DNA of 49,706 bases from Pseudomonadota bacterium (lineage in GTDB: Bacteria; Pseudomonadota; Alphaproteobacteria; SP197). Location of the stretch: assembly GCA_027592745.1 (NCBI GenBank), contig JAQCLG010000006.1:1-49706 (forward strand), read 5' to 3'. The first letter of the stretch is position 1; the number at the start of each line of letters is the position of its first letter. Below, piece by piece: positions 1-8,514 of this stretch. The notes under the pieces were generated by a model, which did no database searches, was not told the origin of the DNA, and saw only the letters and a list, made by a program, of their open reading frames with translations. The translations under genes and the position numbers were made by a program.

Positions 1-1
1 C

Positions 2-166
2 CTGCCGGCGGGCGCCCGCGTGGTCTCGATGATCGGGCAGGACGCCATCCTCACCCTGCTGGTGCAGACGCCCGACGGCGCCCAGAGCATCCTCACCCTG
101 GACCGGCGCAGCGGCGAGATCCTGGGCACGCTGGAACTGCTGCCCCGCAGCACGGGAGACAACTGA
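2..166 (+). CDS. C-terminal fragment of an unidentified protein
   Basis: An open frame enters from the left edge and ends in TGA whose last base is the first base of the threonine aldolase ATG (ATGA-type overlap), so the two are probably co-transcribed. The 54 visible residues alternate hydrophobic strands and turns (ILTLLVQTPDG, ILTLDRRSGEILG), as in the last blade of a beta-propeller or a similar beta-rich fold. The family cannot be named from this fragment. Confidence 0.6.
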   Translation: MPAGARVVSMIGQDAILTLLVQTPDGAQSILTLDRRSGEILGTLELLPRSTGDN

Positions 167-1215
167 TGGCATCGCCCCATTTCGGCAGCGACAACGTCTC
201 GGGCATCGCCCCGGAAATTCTCGACGCCATTGCGGCGGCCAATCGCGGCGGCGTCGATTCCTATGGCGGTGACGCCCTGACCCAGGGACTGGAGCAGCGC
301 TTCGGTGCTCTCTTCGAGACCGAGGTCAGCGTCCTGCCGGTGGGCACCGGCACGATCGCCAATTGCCTGGCCCTCTCCCTGGCGACGCCGCCCTGGGGGG
401 CGGTCTTCTGCAGCCAGGAGGCGCATATCGTCGTCGACGAGGCCAACGGCCCGGAGTTCTTCACCGGCGGCGCCAAGCTGACGACCATCCCGACCGCCGA
501 TGGCCGCCTGGAAGTGGACGCCGTGCGAGCGGCTGCGACCGCCTTCGATCCCGCCGATGTCCACCATCCCATGCGGGCGGTGCTGTCGATCACGCAGTCG
601 ACGGAGACCGGCACGCTCTACACGCTCGAGGCGGTACGCGCCCTGGGCGCGCTTGCCCGCGAGCTCGACATGGCCTTCCACATGGACGGTGCCCGTTTCG
701 CCAATGCCGTGGCGGCGCTGGGCGCCAGCCCGGCCGACCTGACCTGGCGCGCCGGGGTCGACGTGCTCTCCTTCGGTGCGACCAAGAACGGCTGCCTGGC
801 GGTCGAGGCCATCGTCGTCTTCGGCAGGCTGCGCGAGCAGATGCCGCGCCTGTTGCGTCTGCACAAGCGGGCGGGCCAGCTCTACAGCAAGATGCGGTTC
901 TTTGCCGCCCAGCTCGATGCCTACCTGGAACAGGATCGCTGGCTGGCCTGGGCGGGCCATGCCAATGCCCAGGCCAGCCGCCTGGCGCAGGGCCTCAGCA
1001 CCATCGAAGGCATCGAACTTGCCTATCCCGTGGAGGCCAACGAGGTGTTCCTGACCATGCCGGTCGCGGCCTACGAGGCGATCGTTGCGGCCGGCATCGG
1101 GCTCTATCCGATCGCGCCGAGCGGCGACGGGCGGGGCAGCATCCGCCTGGTCACCGCCTTCGACAGCGATCCGGCCGACATCGACCGGGTGATCGCGGCG
1201 GCGCGCGGCGCCTGA
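166..1215 (+). CDS. ltaE: Low-specificity threonine aldolase, PLP-dependent
   Basis: A 349-residue beta-eliminating lyase / threonine aldolase, which cleaves threonine or allo-threonine to glycine and acetaldehyde in the cytoplasm. Visible family marks are the PLP-stacking and binding stretch HMDGARFANA (about residues 170-180) and the Schiff-base lysine in LSFGATKNG (Lys207). The start SDNVSGIAPEI is typical of the family. The length is close to normal (330-350). The start codon overlaps the stop of the preceding frame by one base. It converges on the DUF1513 gene with only five bases between. The substrate stereochemistry (L or D, threonine or phenylserine) cannot be told from sequence. Confidence 0.9.
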   Translation: MASPHFGSDNVSGIAPEILDAIAAANRGGVDSYGGDALTQGLEQRFGALFETEVSVLPVGTGTIANCLALSLATPPWGAVFCSQEAHIVVDEANGPEFFTGGAKLTTIPTADGRLEVDAVRAAATAFDPADVHHPMRAVLSITQSTETGTLYTLEAVRALGALARELDMAFHMDGARFANAVAALGASPADLTWRAGVDVLSFGATKNGCLAVEAIVVFGRLREQMPRLLRLHKRAGQLYSKMRFFAAQLDAYLEQDRWLAWAGHANAQASRLAQGLSTIEGIELAYPVEANEVFLTMPVAAYEAIVAAGIGLYPIAPSGDGRGSIRLVTAFDSDPADIDRVIAAARGA

Positions 1216-1227
1216 AGCCTTCAGGCG
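1209..1227. terminator. Palindrome holding both stop codons of convergent genes
   Basis: A perfect inverted repeat, CGCCTGAAG-C-CTTCAGGCG, contains the TGA of the aldolase gene (1213-1215) and the TGA of the minus-strand DUF1513 gene (1221-1223). As RNA it could fold as a 7-bp stem with a 5-nt loop from either strand. There is no U-tract, so a terminator role is only a suggestion. Confidence 0.35.
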
Positions 1228-2318
1228 ACCCAGCGCAGGTGGTTGTCCCACAGGCTGGCCGGCCGGGCCTGGTCGAGGGCGTGTTTGGTGCCATCGGCAG
1301 CAACCGTCCAGAGGCCGCCCAGCCCCGATGACATGACGACGGTACCGGGTTCGATGCCGGGGCACAGGCCGCAGACTTCCGGGATTGCCAGGCTGGCAAG
1401 GGGAACAAGATCCTCGCGCCGCCACAGGCCGGCGCTGTGGCCCTGAGGGGAGGTTGCCGCGATGATCGTGCCGGTCGGATCGAAGGCTATCGCTCCGGTG
1501 TAACCCTGCAACGCCAGGTTGGCCGGTTCGCCCTCGTCGCAGAGCATCAGTTCGCCCGCACCGTCCCAGGTCGCCACCAGGGGCACCATCTCGAAGGGAT
1601 CGCCCTCCCACTGCATGCCCACGGCGACGAGGCCGTCGGGGGCGACCCAGACGTGGCGGGTCGAAAGCTGGTGCCAGTCGCGGGGCGGTTCCGCCAGCGC
1701 CAGCAGGCTGCCGTCGCGGGCATCGATCAGGGCGACACCGGGCGCCATGGTGTCGAGGTTCAGCTTCTCGCGGTCGCGCGCGGGATGGGTGCGCACGCCG
1801 CCGTTGGCCGCGATCAGCGCCGTGCCGTCAAGGGACAGGCAGAGGTAGTGAGGTCCGATGCCATGGCTCGGCCAGTCGCCGGCGCGGCTGTAGCCTGCGC
1901 CGACATCGTAGATCGCGATGCGGCCTTTGCCGGTCTCGTAGGCGTTTTCGGTGGCAAAGATCAGGGTGCCGTCGGCCGAGTAGGTGCCGTGCCCGTAGAA
2001 GTGCCGGCCCTGCGGACTCTCCAGCGTGGCAAGCAGGGCGCCTTCGTCGAGATCGATGACCGCGGCAAAGAACCCGGGACGGCGGCCGAAGACCACGGCA
2101 CTGCGGCCATCGGGCGCGACCGCGATGTCATGGCCGCGGTCGGGCAGGGGCACCCGGAGGCCACGATCGGGCGTGCCTGCGCCATAGCCGCCGTCCGCGT
2201 TCTGCCAGGCGCCCAGCAGGCGCGGTTGCGGCGTTGCCGCACGTACGCCCGGCACGCCGAGCAGGACGGCAGGGGCGGCGGCGAGTCCCGCCAGGAGAAG
2301 ACGCCGGTCAATCGCCAT
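1221..2318 (-). CDS. DUF1513 periplasmic beta-propeller protein
   Basis: A 365-residue protein whose N-terminus, MAIDRRLLLAGLAAAP..GVRAA, is a Tat-like twin-arginine signal. The rest shows repeated beta-propeller blades (HDIAVAPDGRSAVVFGRRPG, HFYGHGTYSADGTLIFATEN, GPHYLCLSLDGTALIAANGG), the pattern of DUF1513 proteins. Its biochemical role is unknown. It is the last gene of the imelysin cluster and overlaps the preceding imelysin gene by 11 bases, so it is translationally coupled. In Pseudomonas and other proteobacteria the same gene order is iron-regulated, which suggests a role in periplasmic iron handling; that is context only. Confidence 0.85.
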   Translation of the reverse strand: MAIDRRLLLAGLAAAPAVLLGVPGVRAATPQPRLLGAWQNADGGYGAGTPDRGLRVPLPDRGHDIAVAPDGRSAVVFGRRPGFFAAVIDLDEGALLATLESPQGRHFYGHGTYSADGTLIFATENAYETGKGRIAIYDVGAGYSRAGDWPSHGIGPHYLCLSLDGTALIAANGGVRTHPARDREKLNLDTMAPGVALIDARDGSLLALAEPPRDWHQLSTRHVWVAPDGLVAVGMQWEGDPFEMVPLVATWDGAGELMLCDEGEPANLALQGYTGAIAFDPTGTIIAATSPQGHSAGLWRREDLVPLASLAIPEVCGLCPGIEPGTVVMSSGLGGLWTVAADGTKHALDQARPASLWDNHLRWVA

Positions 2319-3387
2319 CGAGACTGTTGAATCCGAGGTTGAGGCCGAGCGCAGGTGCGCCGTCGCACACCATCAGGCGGCGTGCGTCGTCGAGCCAGGC
2401 CGCGGCATCGGAGACCGCCAGGCGGACCTCGGGATCGTCGACGTGATCGAAAAGGTCGCCGGGTTGCAGGGCAAGGGTCTCGCCGGCCGCGATCATGCGA
2501 CCGCCCGCCTCCTGGGCGGTTTCCGCTGCGCCGGCCTCCTGCAGGGCTGCGGCAAAGCGGCTGTGGCTGCCGGCACCGAAAAAGTCCGCCAGGGCCGCGG
2601 CGTTGATCCAGGCGTTGCGCGGGCTGCGGCGGCTGCGCCAGGATTCGGCAAGACGCGGCCTGGCCTCTTCCGGCGCCGCCCCAAGGGGCCCCAGCAGCTT
2701 GCGCTGTGCGACGAACTCGAGCTGGGTTGCAAGCGCGGTCATGAAGTGGCCGGTGACCTGCGCGGCATCGGCATAGGCGGTTTCGCTCGAACCCGGCTTG
2801 AGCAGATCGTCGAGGAATGCGCTTCCCGGCTGCCAGGCACGGGCGAGTTCGCCGGTGATGGCGGCGAGGTTGGCGCCCGAAGCAGCCAGCGCGGCGCCAT
2901 AGGTGCCCGGCGCCACTGGATCGACGAAGAGCAGGCGTTCGAGCACGGGGAAACCCTGCAGGGCGACGCTGGTGCCCGTGATGCCCTCGGACTCCAGCAG
3001 TTCGGAGCGCTCCTGCGCGAGGGCTTCGGCGAGCTGGCGATCGACCCTGTTGCGCTTGTCGGGCCAGTACTCGATGCGGAACTCGCGGGCATCGAGCTGG
3101 GAGGGTCCCAGGCGCAGATGCTGCACGGCCATCCAGGAATCCATGGACGTGCCGAAGGCGCCCTGGGCATCGCCAAGGGTGAGGGCGCCGTCGTTCAGTC
3201 CGGCCAGGGTGTCGCGCAGGGCGCCGGTGAAATGGGCAAAGAGGTCGTAACCTGCCGCGGCATCGTTGATCGCGATGTCCTCGTTGAGCGCCTGCAGGTC
3301 GACGCCGGCATGCGCCAGCCTCGAGGCCGCGGCCATGCCCAGCGGGAGGGTGCCAAGCAGGCGAAGGACATCGCGGCGTTGCATCAC
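2308..3387 (-). CDS. Imelysin-family protein (second copy)
   Basis: A 359-residue imelysin/peptidase M75-like protein with a twin-arginine signal (MMQRRDVLRLLGTLPLGMA). The helical imelysin body is recognisable (FAHFTGALRDTLAGL near the start, LQGFPVLERLLF around residues 143-154). The family's GxHxxE motif is degenerate here (GFPVLE, His replaced by Pro), as is usual for the second imelysin in these clusters, so metal binding at that site is doubtful. It overlaps the di-haem oxidoreductase by 4 bases and DUF1513 by 11. Likely periplasmic, acting in iron acquisition; the mechanism of the family is not settled. Confidence 0.85.
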   Translation of the reverse strand: MMQRRDVLRLLGTLPLGMAAASRLAHAGVDLQALNEDIAINDAAAGYDLFAHFTGALRDTLAGLNDGALTLGDAQGAFGTSMDSWMAVQHLRLGPSQLDAREFRIEYWPDKRNRVDRQLAEALAQERSELLESEGITGTSVALQGFPVLERLLFVDPVAPGTYGAALAASGANLAAITGELARAWQPGSAFLDDLLKPGSSETAYADAAQVTGHFMTALATQLEFVAQRKLLGPLGAAPEEARPRLAESWRSRRSPRNAWINAAALADFFGAGSHSRFAAALQEAGAAETAQEAGGRMIAAGETLALQPGDLFDHVDDPEVRLAVSDAAAWLDDARRLMVCDGAPALGLNLGFNSLDGD

Positions 3388-4850
3388 AGGGACTCCAGGA
3401 AGGTGATCAGGGCTGCGCGTTCCTGGGCCGGCATGGCGGCAAAGCGGTCGCGGCTATCCTGCGCCTCGCCGCCGTGCCAGAGGATCGCCTCGACCAGGTT
3501 GCGTGCCCGGCCGTCGTGCAGAAACTGGGTATGGCCGCTCACCGTCGCGGTCAAGCCGATCCCCCAGAGCGGCGGCGTGCGCCATTCGCTGCCGCCGGCC
3601 ATGCCCTCTGGGCGATGATCGGCCAGGCCTTCGCCCATGTCGTGGAGCAGCAGGTCGCTGTAGGGCCAGATCAACTGGTGCGACAGTTCCGGCCGATCCT
3701 CCAGCGTCATGGTGACGTACTTGGGCTTGTGGCAGGCGATGCAGCCGGCGCCGTAGAACAGCCTCTTGCCCTCCAGCACGGTGGCGTCGTCGACATCGCG
3801 GCGGGCCGGGACCGCGAGGTTGCGGGTGTAGAAGAGGAGCTTCTCCATGACCGTGGCCGAGGCCTCGTAGCCCTCGGCATCGCCGCCATGGGGCGCTTCC
3901 ATGCAGGCGGCCTAGGCCTGCGTGCAGTCGCCCCAGGAGCCCGGGGCAAGCGGGCTGGCAATGCCGACGTCTCCGCCGAAGGCATGGGCGTTCTGCTGCG
4001 CCAGGCTCGGCTCGCCGGCCTTCCACCCGAAACGCCCCAGTGCAGGGGCCTGCGCCTCCTCGTCCCAGACGGTGTTGGCGCGGCCCGATATGCCGTCGCC
4101 ATCGGCATCGTTTTCATCGACGCGGGCGAGGATGTCTGCCGGATCGATCGCTTCGAGCAGGCCCAGGCCGATCATCGGCGGCGCGACGCGCGGCGAGACC
4201 ATGAGCTCGGGATGGAGCGGACCGTAGGCGAGATCGGTGATGGTTTAGGTCGGCGCCCGCAGCGAAACCTCCTGGCCATCCATCAGGACGACCGGGATCT
4301 CCTCGTAGGCGATCGCCATGCGGCCTTCGCCGGAGAGGCCGGGCACGGCGAAATCCTGGAGCTGGCCGCCATAGACCGGATCGGGAACGGTGTTGATGCG
4401 ATGCTGTGCCAGCAGGGCCTGCTCGGCCGCGTCGCGCGGCGGGATCGAGAGGCGCAGGAACATGGAGACGGCATTGTCGTCGGGCCAGTTGGCGGCCGGC
4501 GCATGGCCGCGCCCATCCTTGAGGTGGCAGTTCTGGCAGCCCCGCGCGTTGTAGAGCGGGCCCAGGCCGTCGGCCGACGTCGTGGAGGAAGGCGAACTCA
4601 CCCAGATGCGGCGGAAGAAGCCGTTGCCGACGAAGAAGTCGAGGCGCTGTTCCAGCGTGATGTTTGCTGCAGGCTGGGAAAACGCGTTGGCATTGGCCGA
4701 GCCGTGGTAGGTGCCCGCGCCGCCCTGATTGGTCTCGTAACGTTCGGCCGCCTCGAACTGTGTGGCCGGCGCAGTGATCCCCGTGTCTCCGGCCATGGCG
4801 GCGGCGAGGCCGGAGAGGATCAGGGCAGTGGCCGGACGCAGTACCCTCAT
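3384..4850 (-). pseudogene. Di-haem oxidoreductase (DUF1111), two in-frame stops
   Basis: One continuous 488-codon frame for a di-haem peroxidase-like thiol oxidoreductase (DUF1111), cut by TAA at 4245-4247 and TAG at 3912-3914. All three pieces are in the same frame and both c-type haem motifs survive: CQNCH in the first piece (about residue 103) and CIACH in the last. The TAA replaces a residue that is Tyr in the family (LRAPT-stop-TITDLAYGPL); the TAG sits where Gln is one transition away (GDCTQA-stop-AACMEAPHGG). The N-terminus is a Sec-like signal. It lies between two imelysins in the iron cluster. If the stops are real, no haem-complete protein is made unless both are read through. Confidence 0.85.
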
Positions 4851-4884
4851 GGGTGCCGGTCCGGCCGGCTGGAAAGCCCCTCGC

Positions 4885-6147
4885 TCACTGGAAGACGGCG
4901 TCGGGATCGTCGAGGCTGTCGGAACCCTCGATCGCCAGGGTCTCCAGGCCGAGTGCGGCCACGACCTGCTCGATCTGCGTCGTCTGCGCCTTCAGGGCGT
5001 CGACGACGTCCTGGATGACGCGGTTGCCGGCATCGTCGCCCTCGGCCAGCATCTGGTCGTAGCGCTTGCCGGCTTCCGAGACGCGCACCATCGTCATCAT
5101 GGCGGCATCGGTGTTCGCGAAGGCGAGGGCGGTGGCATGGGCCACGTCGAAGTCCTCGTGGGCGACGAGGTCGGCGACGCTGGGCCCCTCGACGATGCTG
5201 CCGTCGGTCCGGACGTAGCGGCCCGTGAGGACGTTCTGCATGCCGACCTGGTCGTAGTAGTGCGACCATGCCGTGTTGTCCGAGAAGCAGTCATGCTCCT
5301 CCTCGGGGTCGTGCAGCATGAGGCCGAGCTGGATGCGCTCGCCGGCAAGCTCTCCGTAGCTCAGGCTGCCCAGGCCGGTCAGGATCATGGCCAGACCCTC
5401 TTCGGCCGTGCCGTCGGTGAGATCGGTGCGTGCGGCGCCGCCTTGCGACCACATGGCGACGGCATCCTCGAGATCGGCGACCAGCAGGGCGGTCGCTGCA
5501 GTCAGATAGGCAGCGCGACGGTCGCAATTGCCATGGGTGCAGTTGGCGGTGTCGAAGTCGCTGGCGGGACGTGCGCCGGCGCCTGCGCCGGTGCCGTTCA
5601 GGTCCTGACCCCAGAGCAGGAACTCGATCGCGTGGTAACCGCGCGAGACGTTGGACTCGACGCCGTCGATCTCCTGGAGCTGTTCGAGCAGGGCCGCATC
5701 GATCGTCGAGGCGTCGATGTCGGCGCCGCCGATGCGCAGTTCGGTATGGGCCACGACATTGGCCGCGTAATAGGGGTTCTCGTCGGAGGTATCGCCGTAG
5801 CCGGCATCGACATAGTCGATCAGGCCCTCATCGAGCGGCCAGGCATTCACCAGGCCTTCCCAGTCGTCGACCGCCGGATTGCCGAAGCGGAACGCCTCGC
5901 TCTGCTGGTAGGACACGCGGGACTCGCGCCGAGCCTGGCGCGCGGCGGCGAGAGTGGCGCCGCCCGGCTCGGCCACCAGCGCGTGGGCGGCGGCATCGAG
6001 GGCCTGGGCGCCGGCCAGGGCGTCCTCATAGGTTGCCTGGGCGATGTTGGCATAGGTGTCGAGAACGGCGGCGGGATCGGGTGCGGCATCGGCCATGGTC
6101 GTGGTGCCGGCGAGCATCATGGCGCCAGCCAGTACGAAATGTTTCAT
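4885..6147 (-). CDS. Imelysin-family iron-regulated protein
   Basis: A 420-residue protein with a Sec signal (MKHFVLAGAMMLAGTTTMADA). The imelysin hallmark GxHxxE is intact in RGYHAIEFLLWGQD (about residues 168-181), and there are the usual conserved stretches VNAWPLDEGLIDYV and FSDNTAWSHYYDQVGMQNVL. It resembles cyanobacterial IrpA and Pseudomonas IcmP-type proteins, which are periplasmic or outer-membrane and induced by iron limitation. It is the first gene of the four-gene cluster and lies 45 bases downstream of the Fur-type palindrome. The 34-bp gap to the di-haem gene supports an operon. Confidence 0.88.
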   Translation of the reverse strand: MKHFVLAGAMMLAGTTTMADAAPDPAAVLDTYANIAQATYEDALAGAQALDAAAHALVAEPGGATLAAARQARRESRVSYQQSEAFRFGNPAVDDWEGLVNAWPLDEGLIDYVDAGYGDTSDENPYYAANVVAHTELRIGGADIDASTIDAALLEQLQEIDGVESNVSRGYHAIEFLLWGQDLNGTGAGAGARPASDFDTANCTHGNCDRRAAYLTAATALLVADLEDAVAMWSQGGAARTDLTDGTAEEGLAMILTGLGSLSYGELAGERIQLGLMLHDPEEEHDCFSDNTAWSHYYDQVGMQNVLTGRYVRTDGSIVEGPSVADLVAHEDFDVAHATALAFANTDAAMMTMVRVSEAGKRYDQMLAEGDDAGNRVIQDVVDALKAQTTQIEQVVAALGLETLAIEGSDSLDDPDAVFQ

Positions 6148-6191
6148 GTCACTTGGTTCCCCTTCTGGATTGGGAGGGAAGGTTTAATGCG

Positions 6192-6210
6192 ATTGCAAAT
6201 GATTTGCAAT
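6192..6210. promoter_or_regulatory. Fur-family operator (19-bp perfect palindrome)
   Basis: ATTGCAAATGATTTGCAAT is a perfect palindrome around a central G. It stands 45 bp upstream of the first imelysin start, in the 241-bp space after the lipoprotein gene. Its core TGCAAATnATTTGCA has the 7-1-7 symmetry of Fur/Mur/Zur sites, and the downstream genes are of a type usually iron-repressed. Which Fur-family member binds is not decidable here. Confidence 0.7.
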
Positions 6211-6243
6211 GCCAACATGATCGCAACAGGCTCGCAAGGCTGT

Positions 6244-7002
6244 TCAGGACGCGGTCCGGCGCAACTCGCCGACGATCGTGCGCACCACGGGTTCGGCCTC
6301 GTCCCAGGCCATGCCCGGCTTCAGCCGGGGATCGTAGAGCACCCGCAGCAGGATGCGGTCGTGGTCCGAAAGCATCAGGTTGGGGCTGCTATCGTTGAAG
6401 ATCGACGGCCGGATATCGTCGGAGTCGTTGAACAGGCCCATGGCCTGGGTCAGTTCCTCAATGATGCAGGCGTGCAGCACGAAGCGCCCCTGATCGGTAG
6501 GGATCAGGGCCATGGCGCCCGTGATCACGGTGCCGGGATCATCGGTGATGACCCGCGCGTAACAGGTCGCCTCGCCCTTCATCTGCGCGGTCACGGCCTC
6601 CATCGCACGGTCGCTGCTGAAAAAGGCGCGGTAGTCGGTGCGATAGGTGTCGAGCGCCCGCTCGAAGGGTTGCGGCGAGAGGATGACGAGGACATTGGCG
6701 AGGTCCTGGCCGGTCAGGCGCACGTCCAGGCCGGTCAGATCGGCGAGTTCGGCCAGATGGGCCCGGCCGTAGGCGACGGTGCGGTCGTTGACATCGCCGA
6801 TCAGCGCGACGCGCAGGGGGCCTTCCCAACGCGTCAGCGCCTGCTCGCGCTTCTCGGGGTCGAACTCGCGATAGAACGCAACCGTCTTGAAGTTGCGCAC
6901 GTAGTCGTCATCCGTGAGGCTACGGGACGTCGGGTTGCCCCCGCAGGCCTGGAGCGACAGCAGCAGGGTCAGGGCAACGGTCAGCCGCCGCAGCCTTGTC
7001 AT
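6244..7002 (-). CDS. DUF2927 lipoprotein
   Basis: A 252-residue protein with a lipoprotein signal and lipobox (LLLSLQAC, Cys20), so probably membrane-anchored on the periplasmic side. The body matches the DUF2927 type: VLVILSPQPFERAL, CYARVITDD, and the C-terminal IIEELTQAMGLFNDSDDIRPSIFND and LSDHDRILLRVLYDPRLKPGM. These resemble the metal-binding and substrate region of a zincin-like fold but no HExxH is present. Function unknown. It ends upstream of the Fur-type palindrome and is not obviously part of the iron operon. Confidence 0.8.
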   Translation of the reverse strand: MTRLRRLTVALTLLLSLQACGGNPTSRSLTDDDYVRNFKTVAFYREFDPEKREQALTRWEGPLRVALIGDVNDRTVAYGRAHLAELADLTGLDVRLTGQDLANVLVILSPQPFERALDTYRTDYRAFFSSDRAMEAVTAQMKGEATCYARVITDDPGTVITGAMALIPTDQGRFVLHACIIEELTQAMGLFNDSDDIRPSIFNDSSPNLMLSDHDRILLRVLYDPRLKPGMAWDEAEPVVRTIVGELRRTAS

Positions 7003-7138
7003 GGTCGGGGAGGCCTGTGCTGGCGCATCTGGAGGGCGACGTTTCCCGCTGCAGGACCCGCCGGGCGTCCGGCGGGCAACACGCTCAGGCTAGCGGCATG
7101 GGGGCCGGGGCGGCAACAGGAACGCAGCGCCGGTTTCC

Positions 7139-7802
7139 TCAGCCGCCAAGGTGGCGCTTCAGGAAGGAGGACATGCGATCCCAGGACTGCCGCTGGCAGG
7201 CGACATCGTAGACGTCGGACTGTTCGTTGAAGAAGGCATGCGCGGCATCGTAGCGGAAGATCTCGTGCTCGACGCCGCCCTTGGCGAGGTCGGCCTCCAG
7301 GGTGTCGACCGCCGCCGGGGTGCACCAGTCGTCCTCGTTGGCGAAATGGCCCTGGAAGGGCACCTTGATGCTCGCGGGATCGGCGAATGCCTTGGGCGGA
7401 ATGCCGTAGAAGCAGACGCCGGCGGCGCATTCGGGAACGTGGACGGCGGCAGCGATCGTCAGCGCTCCTCCCATGCAGAAACCCATCACGGCGACCTTGC
7501 CGCCCATGCCGGCCAAGTGCTGCGTGGCGCCGCGCAGGTCCTGGTGGGTGGCGTCGGGAAAGTCGAGCCCTTCCATCAGGTGGTTGGCCTCGTCGGCCGC
7601 CGAGGCCAGCTGGCCCTTGTAGAGATCGGGCGCGATCGCGTTGTAGCCGGCGCGCGCAAAGCGGTCGGCGACACCGCAGATCTGGTCGTTAAGCCCCCAC
7701 CACTCCTGGATCACCACGACGCCGGGCCGCCCCTTGCCGGCTTCTGCAAGGTCCCCTGGTGGCGCCCCCGTCGGGCCGCTTGAATTCGATCATCTTGCCC
7801 AT
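7139..7802 (-). pseudogene. Dienelactone hydrolase family protein, frameshifted near the start
   Basis: The alpha/beta-hydrolase body is intact: WWGLNDQICGVADRF, nucleophile elbow VMGFCMGGALT with Cys, acid-containing ANEDDWCTP and histidine in YDAAHAFF, the Cys-Asp-His triad of dienelactone hydrolases. The natural N-terminus MGKMIEFKRPDGGATRG begins at 7802 but is in another frame; the shift lies at about 7750-7754. A two-base loss from a Gly-Tyr-Leu codon run (or one extra base) explains it. Restored length is about 221 residues, normal for the family. A shorter product from the internal ATG at 7717 would lack the first strand. The physiological substrate is unknown. Confidence 0.8.
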
Positions 7803-7978
7803 GGCCGGCTCCCGTCTTCTGGATTGGTGCTGTGCCGCGATCCTGTCACAGCCCGACGCGGCGCGGCAAGCCGGGGAGGGCTTCACGAAAGCGTTGCAGG
7901 GATGCGCGATCCTGTTGACCCCAACCCGTCAGTCCACTATGTGATGGCCCTCGCGCCGCTTCAGCGGCCGGCCACTGC

Positions 7979-8054
7979 GTCCCCATCGTCTAGTGGCCTA
8001 GGACAACGGCCTCTCACGCCGTAAACCGGGGTTCGAGTCCCCGTGGGGACGCCA
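7979..8054 (+). tRNA. tRNA-Glu (CTC anticodon)
   Basis: A 76-nt cloverleaf. Acceptor stem GTCCCCA pairs with TGGGGAC, then discriminator G and an encoded CCA (8052-8054). D-arm TCTAGTGGCCTAGGA, anticodon stem ACGGC/GCCGT around loop CTCTCAC (anticodon CTC), and T-arm CGGGGTTCGAGTCCCCG. It closely resembles bacterial tRNA-Glu. Confidence 0.97.
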
Positions 8055-8514
8055 TTTATTTCAAGCACTTAGCAGCACGCCGCCGACCCGACAGGGGCGC
8101 CTGGCGAAACCCTCGCGGACTATCCCTTGCGGTCGAGCTGTCGTTGCGGGGGTGTGCTGTCGGAACAGCAGTGAGGCGGTGGAGTGCCGCCACGCGGTTG
8201 CAGAACCGGTAGTCGTCGTTCAGCCCATCCCGGTTGGGGGCGACGTTCGGTGCCGCCTTGGTCCTTTCCATCGTGCTGCGGATCAGGGGCAGGCCGCCCC
8301 TGCGCTGACGTTGCACGTAGGTGACCGTTTCCCGGTGTGCGCGTCCGCCTCGACCAGCAACCAACGTTCCACACACGCGACGATGCGGTCGGTCTGTCCG
8401 TTCGCCTGACGCCCTCGCCAGGGCAAGCCTCCGGCAAGGCTGCCGTGGCGGCCCTGCTGAACGGCTTGCGTGAAAGGTGGATGTGCTGCTGGCCCGTGAC
8501 CCGTTCGCCCGGAC
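8055..8514. other. Gene-poor stretch after the tRNA
   Basis: 460 bases without a convincing gene. Minus-strand frames between about 8120 and 8420 read with some coding-like composition but change frame and show no recognisable family; they may be the remains of an old gene. No copy of the tRNA 3' end and no integrase were seen. Confidence 0.4.

Noticed and set aside
4762-7230. An 822-codon open frame on the plus strand
   Set aside because: It lies antisense to the imelysin and lipoprotein genes, has repetitive Gly/Val/Asp-rich composition typical of a G+C-rich shadow frame, and has no family features.
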